Source: Craterostigma plantagineum
Lineage: Eukaryota; Streptophyta; Magnoliopsida; Lamiales; Linderniaceae
Assembly (NCBI GenBank): GCA_027422505.1
Contig: JAPQWV010000499.1
Location: 372,001 to 436,000, forward strand
Direction of reading: 5' to 3'
DNA: 64,000 bases
Made by a program: the position numbers and the translations under genes. Below the pieces are notes generated by a model that had not been told where the DNA came from, searched no databases, and was given only the letters and a program-made list of their open reading frames with translations. How positions within the stretch are numbered: position 1 is the stretch's first letter; every line of letters starts with the position of its first letter. Below are positions 20,010 through 30,676 of this stretch, piece by piece.

Positions 20010-23000
20010 TGTAGCACCCGGGTCCTCGTAAATAGTAGGGCCAATAAATTTGCACGAATGTTGACTGCGATTTTGCGCCTTTCGTGCTTACGTGACTTAC
20101 GTGAAAGTTAGTGTGGAAAATTATGTGCCAAGGTGATTTTGTGAAATTTAGTACAATTAATATTGTACCAAGTGACCCTTAACTGATCTAGGAATTTTCG
20201 AAAATGAATAAGGAAAATAGAAATAATAAAGTTGTTGGTAGAATTTGGGCAAATAATTGTAGTTAGACTATAAATGATTAATGGGCTAGAATTTACATTT
20301 GGCCCAAATTAATTCAAGTCAAACCTCAAGAGACAAAATCTCCTTAAAATAAGGAAGTTCACGTCACAAGTTGCCCCCCTCACCCATACCTATGACAAAA
20401 ATATCTACCCTAAACACTTCAATCTCCAAAACTTATTCAAGAAACGATCCACACCTTAAGAGAGAGGAAGTAACGAAAGAGAAGAAGTAGCCAATTTTGA
20501 AATCTCCCCTAAAGCTTGGAATAGGTATTTTCTTACTGTGATTTTATAGTTTATTCAAGTATTAGCGTATTCTAAGAACTAAGAATACGAAATACCAATT
20601 TCTAGTGTTCGTGCAATTCTAATTTTCGAGGGTATATTTTCTAACCTTGATTTGGTATTTTTGGCTTTATAATAACGTGTTTAGGAGTGATTAAGGTACG
20701 AAAATTAGGGCTAATCTTACATTTTTATTGAGCTCGAATTTTAGGGTTATAAGTTCATACCCACCGTTAAATGTGTTCTTGAGAAAAATAGCTTGTGATC
20801 CTTAAAGCTAGTATATTGCGAATCGTAAATGTTTTGGGGGCATTTTGCGAATCCAACACACTCGTGCACCTATGGATTTTGGCGAACTCCACGAGAACGG
20901 CGAATGGAGGCTTTGCAAATTTAGGTTCGCGAATCAATGGTAGTTGGCGTGCTCAGCATTTGGCGAATCTCTTAGGTTGGCAAGCGAAAGTTTGGCGAAT
21001 CGAGGGATAAGGGAAGATCACGAACCGATGAAGCATTTGGCGAACCCTAATTCGCGAACTCAGCGAGAGAGAGGATTTGCGAACTGGAGTTTTGCGGGCT
21101 CAAAGCTTGGCGGGTCGTTCTGCGAATTGGAAGAATTTGGCGACTCCGTTTGCAGGCTCGGCGATTTCGCGAGTTCATGCAATTGGCGAACTCATGCATG
21201 TTGCGAATCCCTTCAGCGAATCCACGAAGCCGCGAAGTGAAGAAGCCGCATAAGCAACTTTGCGAACTCTAAACGGCTAGGAGTTTTGCGAACTCCCATG
21301 GCTCCCACTTTGCGAATCCGTGGAGGATTCCGGGCTGGAGACTTGCGAACTCAAAACATTTCGCGAGTCCAAGGGTTGCGAGTCCACATAGGTCGCGAAC
21401 CCATATTTCGAACTCACAAACTTTGCGGGCCGACCGAGGGTTTGCAAACTCGTGCGTTTGCGGGCCCAAGCACTTCGCGGGCGGCAGTTATTTGGCGAAT
21501 AGAGTTTACGAATCCAAGGATTTGCGAACTCAAACACTTCGCAAATCAACTTCACGAATTGAGCCCCTTTTGAGGAAAAATATTTTCGCACCAATTAATC
21601 TGAAAACTATTCCGATTCCAATGAGCATAGGCTCTTTCAACGCCCCATCATAATTTGCCTATCGGTGTCCTCATCGCCAATTTTCGGTATAGGTAGACGT
21701 TGCATTCGATAGAATTTTGCTACGAAAATTTACGTAGTCAACTGATATAATTTATAGACCGACTTTATAGCCTGTTCGAGTTTAAAGGATGAAATATTAG
21801 GAAATTCACCAGACCGGCTAGCAAATAGCTTATGGACGAATTTTATGAACTTCGTGAACTTAATAAAATTCCCTAAGTCATGTGAGATGTACCAAGTTAA
21901 CTAGGACTTCTAAAGATATTTATAACCAAGGAAAATACCTAAGTCAGTACGTAATTAATTAATTTAAAATAGTGTCCTAACGATACTATTCTATGTCTAA
22001 GGTTTGGAGTTAGGACAATACCCGGGTCAGGTAGCGGCTAATCCACGGACGCCAGGTAAGTAGAAATCCAACTACAACACATAACTTGTGTGCTGTATGT
22101 ATATGTGACTATGTGCCTACGTGGTTTCGTGATTACGTGAATTTATCGTTACGCTTTCATGTGGTAAGCATAAGTTGCATTTGGTTGCATATGCATGCTC
22201 ATGTGCACGCACGAACTCATGGGGAAGTGTCATGGGATAGTGTGTGCATGGTGATATGTCGCTTGTACGCGACGAGGACTTGCCGATGTGGGCAAGTATG
22301 TCGACTCATAGTGAGTCAGGGGCTGTCTACTATGCTACCAGCGCGGCGTTTAGCGTCGTCGTACTATTATTGTAAATATATATATTGGTATCCTATGGAT
22401 AGGATTCGGGCATGGCCCATGGCGGTAAGGTGCGACCTGGAGGGTGCGACCTGAGGGTATAAGCGACACAGGGTGGAACCCTGATGTAGGCGACCTCAGC
22501 GTGGGCTACCAGCGTGAGCGACCGCCGGACAGTCGAGGATGACCGGGTTCATATGGCGACCTAGGGGAACGACGTGCATCCTAGGGTTCGGCCATCCGGC
22601 GTGGACCGCTGTCGTATTGTCCTCGAGGGACGTGAGCTCTTGTGGTGCATAGTAAGATTAGCCGAGGGCCCTGAGTTTTACTAGTGCGAGTACTAGGTGC
22701 ATCGGCGTGGATTGCCCTTGCATAGAAATTTATGCATCGGCAGGGTTTGCCTTTGCGGGGAAAGGGACACGTGCATACATGCATGATTTCTGCTTACTGA
22801 GCCTCGGTGGCTCATTCTTTATGTTATGTGTTGTAGGCGCCAACGAGCACGGTACGTGATCGCGTTAGATGACAAGGCAAATCTTTTGGAGCTTCGCGCT
22901 GCTTTTGGGGTAGACGTGTGTGTATGGATGACGACCTGTGAGGCCAGGCGCATAGGAGCCTTTTGCTGTGCCGACACACCTTCGTCCTCGTAGTTAGATC

Positions 23001-23176
23001 ATGTCTGGAACTTAGTGTTCGACATGTATTCTTTTGACTTGTACAGAACATCATTCCATTATGTAAATGGAAAAAGAAAAATTTTATACGCATTTTCAGT
23101 GTACCTTACTACTCATAACTCGCTAGGCACATAGGAATGCGCTAGAATAGGGAGTTAGGGAAGTCGGGTCGTGACA
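20010..23176 (+). mobile_element. Solo LTR, gypsy family D, TSD attac
   Basis: Starts TGTAGCACCCGGGTCCTCGT and ends GGGTCGTGACA. Perfect attac repeats flank it (20,005-20,009 and 23,177-23,181). The interrupted gypsy frame runs on across it (FPEDLPGL before, PSDREFEFVIDLVPGAGPIS after). Start and end are the same as those of the 3' LTR of Gyp-D on the minus strand (38,233 and 32,413). Length is 3,167 bp. Confidence 0.95.
20815..21570 (+). repeat. Burst of gcgaatc/gcgaactc words in solo LTR D
   Basis: ttgcgaa, gcgaactc, ggcgaat and cgcgagtc recur every 12-35 bp, about 40 times, with unrelated spacers. The offset from the LTR start is 0.8-1.55 kb, the same relative place as the bursts in B LTRs. 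Confidence 0.88.
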
Positions 23177-23181
23177 ATTAC

Positions 23182-25197
23182 CTTCCGATCGGGAATTTGA
23201 ATTTGTTATCGACCTTGTACCTGGAGCTGGCCCGATCTCTAAACTCCGTATCGGTTAGCACCGAACGAATTACGAGAACTGAAGGAGCATTTGGAAGATT
23301 TGTTACAGAAGGGTTTTATTCAACCCAGTTTCTCGCCGTGGGAAGCCCCAATATTATTTGTTAAGAAGAAAGATGGGCGATGAGAATGTGTATCGATTAT
23401 CGTGAGCTAAATAAAATCACGATTAAGAATAAGTATCCGTTGCCTAGAACAGACGATTTATTTAATCAACTCCAAGGGGCGACGGTATTTTCAAAGATCG
23501 ACCTACGTTCCGTTTATTTAATCAACTCCAAGGGGCGACATTATTTTCTCGGGCTTATTGGATATTATCGGAAATTCATTGAAGATTTTTCCAGCTCGAC
23601 GCTTACCAATTAACGAAGAAGAATTTCCCATTCAAGTTGTCCGAAGAATGTGAACAAAGTTTTCAGGAGATTAAGAAAAGATTGGCAACTGCTCTAGGTC
23701 TAGCAAGACCTTCTGGTACCGAAGGCTTTTCGGTATACAGTGATGCCTCGGAAAATGGCTTGGGTGCGTGTTAATGCAGAACGGAAAGGTGATCGCTTCT
23801 GCCTCCCGATAGTTGAAACCGTACAAGAAAGGTTACCCCACCCATGATCTCGAGGTCACCGCAGTAGTGTTTGCTCCACAATATGGCGACTACCTATACG
23901 GAGTAAGGTGCGAGATCTTTATAGATCACAAGAGCTGAAGTACTTTTTCACACAGAATGACACGAATATGAGGAAAAGACGATGGCTCGAACTAGTGAAG
24001 GACTACTGCGTGATAAATTATCACCCAGGAAAGGCTAACGTGGTCGCAGACGCGTCGAGCCGGAAAGCCATAAATGCCGAATTGTATCAACTCGGAGTTG
24101 AGGTAATCAACTTCGGGGAAATTGAAGCAAAATTAGCAACGTTAACCCTTAAGCCGACGCTGTTAGACCGAATCCTCGAAGCGCAAAAGGAATATGAGTT
24201 GTACTTTAGGATTCGAACAAAACAGGATAAAGATGTTCCGTCGGAATTCGAATTTTGAGGAGATGAAAGCTTACGATTCAGAGGTCGCTTATATGTGCCC
24301 AAGATGAAGGAATTCGCCGAACTTTAATGACGGCGCACATACGACAATATACTCAGTAAGATGTATCGAGACTTGCGATTAAATTATTGGTGGCCATGAA
24401 TGAAGAGAGATGTTGTTGCGTTCGTAAGCCGATGTCTGACTTTTCAACAGATTAAAGCGGAACATCAAAGGCCGACAGGAATGTTGTAACCTTTGACGAC
24501 TCCTGAGTGGAAGTGGGACCATATAAAAATGGACTTCTTCGTCAAATTACCCAAGACTGTGAAAGGTCATGACGCAATTTGGGTGATTGTCGACAGATTG
24601 ACTAAGTCAGCCCATTTTATACCAATCAATCAAACCTATTCCATGGAAAAGTATTCAGAATTGTATATTCAAGAAATAGTGAGACTCCATGGAATTCCGG
24701 TGTCGATCGTTTCAGATCGAGATTCAAGGTTTCTGTCCAAGTTTTGGATGAGCATACAGAAAGCTTTGGGGACTAAGTTGTCCTTTAGTTCAGTTTATCA
24801 TCCCCAGACTGACGGACAGTCGGAAAGAACAATCCTGACGCTTGAAGACATGTTGAGGGCGTGTTCTGGATTTCCGAGAAAGCTGGAGTAAGTATCACCC
24901 GCTGGTCGAATTTTGGTATAACAACAGCTAACAAGCGACGATCGGGATGGCACCATACGAAGCCTTATATGGGCGTAAATGTCGATCCCCAGTTCATTGG
25001 GATGAAATCGATGAGAAGGTGCTATTGGGTCCCGAGATGGTTCGTGAAATGACTGAAGCTGTTGGTAAAATTTGGGAGAGAATGCAAACGGCCCAAAGTC
25101 GTCAGAAGAGTTACGCAGACAAAAGACGAAGGCTGTTGGAATTTGAGGAAGGTGGTCAAGTCTTCCTAAAGGTATCGCCTATGAAGGGTGTTAAATG
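23182..25197 (+). pseudogene. Gyp-B pol: RT remnant, RNase H, integrase
   Basis: RT begins with a [22 protein letters not shown] stretch and [20 protein letters not shown] (23,380-23,450). After FSKIDLRS it jumps to [15 protein letters not shown] at 23,547, so the catalytic YxDD block is deleted. RNase H follows (SVYSDASENGLG near 23,735; [22 protein letters not shown] and [15 protein letters not shown] at 23,940-24,065). The integrase core has [20 protein letters not shown] and DGQSERTI (24,510-24,845), which supply the D, D and E residues. Stops lie near 24,256 and 24,330, and frameshifts near 24,890. The frame breaks at 25,197 in VSPMKGVK, so the chromodomain end is missing. Confidence 0.88.
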
Positions 25198-25401
25198 TTT
25201 GGAAACTAGATGTAATACCCGTAAAATTAATACGGTATTAGTACATAATTATTTTGTAATGTTCGAAATTAATGAAGTTGATTTTCGAATGAAAATGATT
25301 TTTCGGAAGTAAGCCGAAAATATTAATTAGACCGAAGGTGAATACAATAAGATAGGCCAAATTAGTTGAGTCCGAAACTTTGCAAAGGCCAAGCCATATA
25401 T

Positions 25402-28400
25402 CTTTTTTTTGGAAAGTTCACTAAAAAGGGAAAGAGAGGAGTACATGACAGCATACATGATATCGCTCATGATGTACCAAGCGGTAGTGTTCAGCGGCCT
25501 GACAGCACACACACAACCAAAAAGCCCAGACATCCCACAGGGTCCAAACAAAGACCCAAGCCAAAACATCAAAATCAAAACAAAGTCATGAAAAGACAGA
25601 GGCAACGGGTGGGGGGTCCAGACCACAACCATCAACAGGTCCCTGGCACCAGGTACCAGCGGGGCTAAGAGGCCGGGAGGCAGAACAGCGCAAGGCGCAA
25701 AGAGAAGAGCCTATCACAAGGATAGTCTTCAGGCGGAGAAGTGATGTAACCGCAGATCAGGCCGGGGGGCGTACAGACGCCAACTCCAAACTTTCCAAAG
25801 AGAAGGAAGAAGACGTCAAAAAGCAAGGTGAACAGCGTGACATCGACACCATGTAGGCCAAGAGCTCTCCACCCAAAGACAGGACCGCCAAGGACGCCAA
25901 CGAAGAACCAAACCTGCAACCAAGAAAGGATGGCAAAAGAGGCAATGCAGAAAACACGGGACAAGATTAACACATCAGAAAACCCTTGTCTCGATCAGCC
26001 CAATAACCCGTAGATTGTTCTTCAAAATCAGATCCTTGGTCGCCCATCTGTGGTCTAACCTATTTAGACACGCACGTTCCAAGTGGCGAAAGGTATCATG
26101 GAAAACCTGTGGAAAGGGCTGCTATAGGACCCTGAGTAACGGTAGTGGCTTCCTCCAAATCAGCTAAGACCTCAAATCCGTTATGATCACCGGGGTTAGG
26201 AGTAGGTTGGTCATCCTTAGTAGCCGAACAGCGTTCCATATTGGGCGGTTCATGAGATTTGGCATGAGTATTCACCGCGGTGAGGTGGGCGGTAGTGCTA
26301 ACTTCGTTATTCGCCTTGACTTTTCCTTTATCGACATTGCGCCATGTGCGTTGCGAGTGTGAGTGAGGCTGGTGCTTCTTGCTTCCCATTTGTACCTTAT
26401 AAGTCGGTCGTCTGCTCGTTGGCTGCGTCTCTTTAGCTTGGCGTGGACCAGTGCTAGGCCGTGTAGGTGGTGGACGGGTCTTGCATGTGGCCTATGTAGT
26501 GTTTTTGGGGCACAATCCAGTTCCGTGGGTCCAAGCACTGCATGATGTGCATTTCTTAGGCCTCCATTCGTATCCACACGGATGGGGACTACCGAGTGGC
26601 TGCCGTTGTCAGTAGGGACATGAACATTGACTTGTTCAATAAAGGGTTCTTCAAGTTCTTTTTCAATGCAAACCTTCGCATACTCAAGTCGTTCGGCTGT
26701 GGCTGTCATAGCATCGGCAAATAATGGTTTGCCAAGTGCACTAGCAACAATTCCTAGCCCCTCTTGCGTCCAAAGTTCCGAAGGTACGTTGCACATTTTG
26801 ACCCATAGCGGGACTGCCGATCGATGCATCCTTTCAAAGGACATTCCCATGCGCCAGGTTTCAAGAAACAGTGGTTGGCCTTGCATGAGCCACGGGCCAC
26901 CTTCTAGGGCAGTAGTAGGGGCTTCAGCCGTAGCAAAACGAAACTTGAAGAATCCATTTATCGTAGTACGGACTTCGACGAGGTCCTTCCAAATAGAGCG
27001 GAAGAAACGCTCGACGTAGGGAAAATAGGGTCGTTTTCCAAGGAAGTACCCGACAAGGGTGTGATCCCATCTCGCCATTCCCTTCCTAGCCACTTCCCAG
27101 GAAGGGCGAGCCTCAGGAACTCCATCAACTAGTGTTGGAGCCGTGTAAGACAAAGCAAGTCGCGCGGAGGTCGGCCGTCTCGGTTTAGCACCGTTTGGTA
27201 CGGCGCCTAATACGACGGCAGCAAAAGACGGGTTAGCATCCGCCCTCTCCGTATTAGCAGTGGAGGCCACCAGCGAGGTTTGATTATGGCTGTCAAAGTC
27301 TATTATTGCCACATCCATTGCCGCATTCATTGTCGGGGTGATAAGCCCGTCAGTCAAAACCCTAGTCCCAACGGTCGTATCGATGGCCGGTATCGTCTCA
27401 AGCGCCGTGTGTGGCTGTTTGTACCCTTGGTTAGCCACCTCGAATGGCCCTAAGTCCAGGTTAGTGGGTGTACCCCGGCCTATAGGGAGACGGCATTCGA
27501 TGATGTGTAGTGGTGTCTCTTCGACTTCGGTGTCATCTTCGCCAGCCTTGTATGAGCTCGGGGCTGGTGGAGGCGTACCACGACGCATGTGGTACCGATT
27601 GTCATGGCGCTCATCACGGAGTGGCACGATGGTGTCCGTAGCTCGTCGCGTGTGGCGGCGTGGGATCCAAGGCACCTGTTGTTAGGCGGAGCAGGCCTGT
27701 TCCGGCCAAATTCGAAGCAGCCCGTGACAGGTCCGGGTGAGCCATTGCGTTGGTCAGGTCGGGCAAGGGCTGGCGACACGGGTCGGACAGTGGCCGGCGA
27801 CGAACGCAGGGTTGTAGTTCCCCCGTTAACATGATTGAAAAGCTCTTCAAAGGCAGCCACGCCAAACCGCTCACGAAACTCGGCAATGTTTGTCATGAGG
27901 GCTTCATAATCTGGCATAGGTCCTAGAGGTTCCACGGCAGCGTCAAGGGACTCCATTGAAGCAAAGCAAAGCGAGAGAGATCAACGAAAGAAGACGAGGG
28001 CGATGGGAGATGAAAGGTCGCGATGTGTATATGGGTGGGAAGCTGAAAAAGTCACGGCCCTCCCAACGCCGTCTGAACCCGGCGGTGGAGGGCAAATGTA
28101 GGTGGCGGGGCTTGGGAGGTGGAGGCGGAGCTTTAGGAATGCGAAAAGACACAAGACGAAAAAGACGTGAAGGCTCAACCAAAGACGTTCCATCGCCGTC
28201 TGATCTCGGTGATGGAGGGTGGCAAGGTAAGCTCCGGCGAGGGGCAGTAGGTCGCCGGCGGCCTTACGGTGGTGGAGAAGGTGGTGGGAGAGGGAAATCG
28301 CCTACTGTGTGAAATCGCACCTACTGACGGTGTTTTGAGAGAAAGTCAACGGAAGTCAACGCGCGTTTTTTATTTTAAGATAGGGCATTTATCCTTAGTT

Positions 28401-28409
28401 ATCATTCAC
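25402..28409 (-). mobile_element. LINE L1c, ORF2-deleted derivative, with 15-bp TSD
   Basis: Flanked by ggccaagccatatat (25,387-25,401) and ggccaaaccatatat (28,410-28,424), with one mismatch. The T-run at 25,403-25,410 is the poly(A) of a minus-strand insertion. The 5' UTR starts at 28,409 (minus) and ORF1 follows. After a short endonuclease start (WNVRGLNRLDHR near 26,060) the sequence passes almost at once into the 3' UTR, so nearly all of ORF2 is gone. The 3' UTR word gatatcgctcatgatgtacc at 25,461-25,480 ties it to L1a and L1d. Confidence 0.92.
26272..27956 (-). pseudogene. L1c ORF1 (DUF4283 + CCHC-type Gag-like protein)
   Basis: The likely start is the ATG at 27,956 (MESLDAAVEPLGPMPDYEAL), shared in style with L1d at 48,387. 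A frameshift near 27,500-27,680 leads into a 467-codon frame (26,272-27,675). That frame has a Pro/Thr-rich linker and RLALSYTAPTLVDG, then a DUF4283 domain (WDHTLVGYFLGKRPYFPYVE, INGFFKFRFATAEA, LEGGPWLMQGQPLFLETW, VPLWVKMCNVPSELWT). A frame slip then destroys the expected CCHC zinc finger (near 26,520-26,590); L1d retains it as CTSCNAWMHGSGSC. ORF1 proteins of plant L1s bind LINE RNA. Confidence 0.88.
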
Positions 28410-29129
28410 GGCCAAACCATATATTAATTAATAAAATATGAGGAAAGGTCCAAGTTAATATTAAAGCCCACATAAGTTGCCTAGCTTGGCCCAAATGATA
28501 TAGGATAAGATGGAGGTTGCTTAATGGCTAGGGTAACCACGTTAGTATCATGTCATTCCCTTGATACTTAGCCTCAAAACAACCATTGCTAAGCAAAGAA
28601 GAAGCGTGAAAGCAAAAAGAACTATAGAGAAGAAAGGGGGTGGCGAACAAAGGAGCCAAAGCCACGAATTCTTGGAAAGCTCAAACACTGTAAAATCGTT
28701 TAAGTATAGTTAAGGAGGTGAGATTCCTACTTTTAGGCTTAGATATTTATTATTTTAGTGAAGTAAGCTAACGTTGGAGTATAATAGGAAGTCGAACAAC
28801 GGAGAGGCAAACTTTGGCAAGCTTGACCAGATTTTAAGCCTAGGAGATTAATCAAATACAGCTAAGGACGTGAGGTAGGTGGCTTTAAACCCCTACAACC
28901 CGTATTATTTTCCGGAGAAGTATTAAAATTCGAATGGAAGGCCACTCGAGTTTAAAGTTTCAAGTTTTATGATTAGATGCATTTGTGATGTGGTATTATG
29001 TGATTCTCGAACTCAATATATGAGTTTTGTATTTTATTGATGGTCTTATGTGCTTCGATGTGATGATCTTGTAATGAATTCTGGAAAAACTTAGGGTTTG
29101 TAATATAAGCTTCGTGTGAAGGAAATGGG

Positions 29130-29575
29130 TGATTATTGAGATCGGCGATTTGTATGTTTCGGGCGAGTTTTTGAGTTTCGTGGGCCTATTTACTTCGCGA
29201 GTTATGTGTGGGACAGATTTTAAATGGAATAGGAAGTCGGCCGAATGAGTTTCGAATTGCGAAATCTTGCCGCGGGCCCAAGGACTTTCCGCTTAGTGTA
29301 TAAAATAGGTTTCGCGGGCCAAATTTCAGGTTCTCGCAAGCTGGAAACTTTCGCGGGTAGTGAGATAGCGCCGGGCCAATTTTGGGTTTCGCGGGCCGAC
29401 AAACTTTCGCAGAGTGATTTCTTCGGAATGTCGTCGCGGGCTGACTTTAGGTTTCGCGGGCGGAGCTGACTTCGCGTGGTGATTCCTGTGAGAGAGGTCG
29501 GCGATTCGCGAACTTAAAATTGGGCTTCGCAATTCAGGCGATTCGCGGACTCGGCGAAAGCTTCGTGAATTCGAA
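29130..29575 (+). repeat. ttcgcgggcc burst in the second B LTR, first copy
   Basis: Counterpart of the burst at 16,590-17,240, with words tttcgcggg, gcgggccga and cgggcga. The tandem copy lies at 31,398-31,990 and runs further, because the duplication break falls inside the burst. Confidence 0.78.
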
Positions 29576-29581
29576 CGTTGA

Positions 29582-30676
29582 CCATTGCCGCATTCATTGT
29601 CGGGGTGATAAGCCCGTCAGTCAAAACCCTAGTCCCAACGGTCGTATCGATGGCCGGTATCGTCTCAAGCGCCGTGTGTGGCTGTTTGTACCCTTGGTTA
29701 GCCACCTCGAATGGCCCTAAGTCCAGGTTAGTGGGTGTACCCCGGCCTATAGGGAGACGGCATTCGATGATGTGTAGTGGTGTCTCTTCGACTTCGGTGT
29801 CATCTTCGCCAGCCTTGTATGAGCTCGGGGCTGGTGGAGGCGTACCACGACGCATGTGGTACCGATTGTCATGGCGCTCATCACGGAGTGGCACGATGGT
29901 GTCCGTAGCTCGTCGCGTGTGGCGGCGTGGGATCCAAGGCACCTGTTGTTAGGCGGAGCAGGCCTGTTCCGGCCAAATTCGAAGCAGCCCGTGACAGGTC
30001 CGGGTGAGCCATTGCGTTGGTCAGGTCGGGCAGGGGCTGGCGACACGGGTCGGACAGTGGCCGGCGACGAACGCAGGGTTGTAGTTCCCCCGTTAACATG
30101 ATTGAAAAGCTCTTCAAAGGCAGCCACGCCAAACCGCTCACGAAACTCGGCAATGTTTGTCATGAGGGCTTCATAATCTGGCATAGGTCCTAGAGGTTCC
30201 ACGGCAGCGTCAAGGGACTCCATTGAAGCAAAGCAAAGCGAGAGAGATCAACGAAAGAAGACGAGGGCGATGGGAGACGAAAGTTCGCGATGTGTATATG
30301 GGTGGGAAGCTGAAAAAGTCACGGCCCTCCCAACGCCGTCTGAACCCGGCGGTGGAGGGCAAATGTAGGTGGCGGGGCTTGGGAGGTGGAGGCGGAGCTT
30401 TAGGAATGCGAAAAGACACAAGACGAAAAAGACGTGAAGGCTCAACCAAAGACGTTCCATCGCCGTCTGATCTCGGCGATGGAGGGTGGCGAGGTAAGCT
30501 CCGGCGAGGGGCAGTAGGTCGCCGGCGGCCTTACGGTGGTGGAGAAGGTGGTGGGAGAGGGAAATCGCCTACTGTGTGAAATCGCACCTACTGACGGTGT
30601 TTTGAGAGAAAGTCAACGGAAGTCAACGCGCGTTTTTTATTTTAAGATAGGGCATTTATCCTTAGTTATCATTCAC
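29582..30676 (-). pseudogene. Duplicated 5' part of L1c ORF1
   Basis: Second copy of the N-terminal ORF1 region (start ATG at 30,223 on the minus strand, again MESLDAAVEPLGPMPDYEAL) plus the LINE 5' UTR. It ends at 29,582 where the LTR begins, before DUF4283. It differs from the first copy by a few substitutions, such as Ala to Pro in SPALARP/SPAPARP. Confidence 0.9.

Noticed and set aside
27956..28312. Open plus-strand frame rich in Arg/Gly, repeated at 30,223-30,579
   Set aside because: It lies antisense to the L1c 5' UTR and ORF1 start in GC-rich sequence; its repetition only reflects the 2,267-bp duplication. No domain seen.
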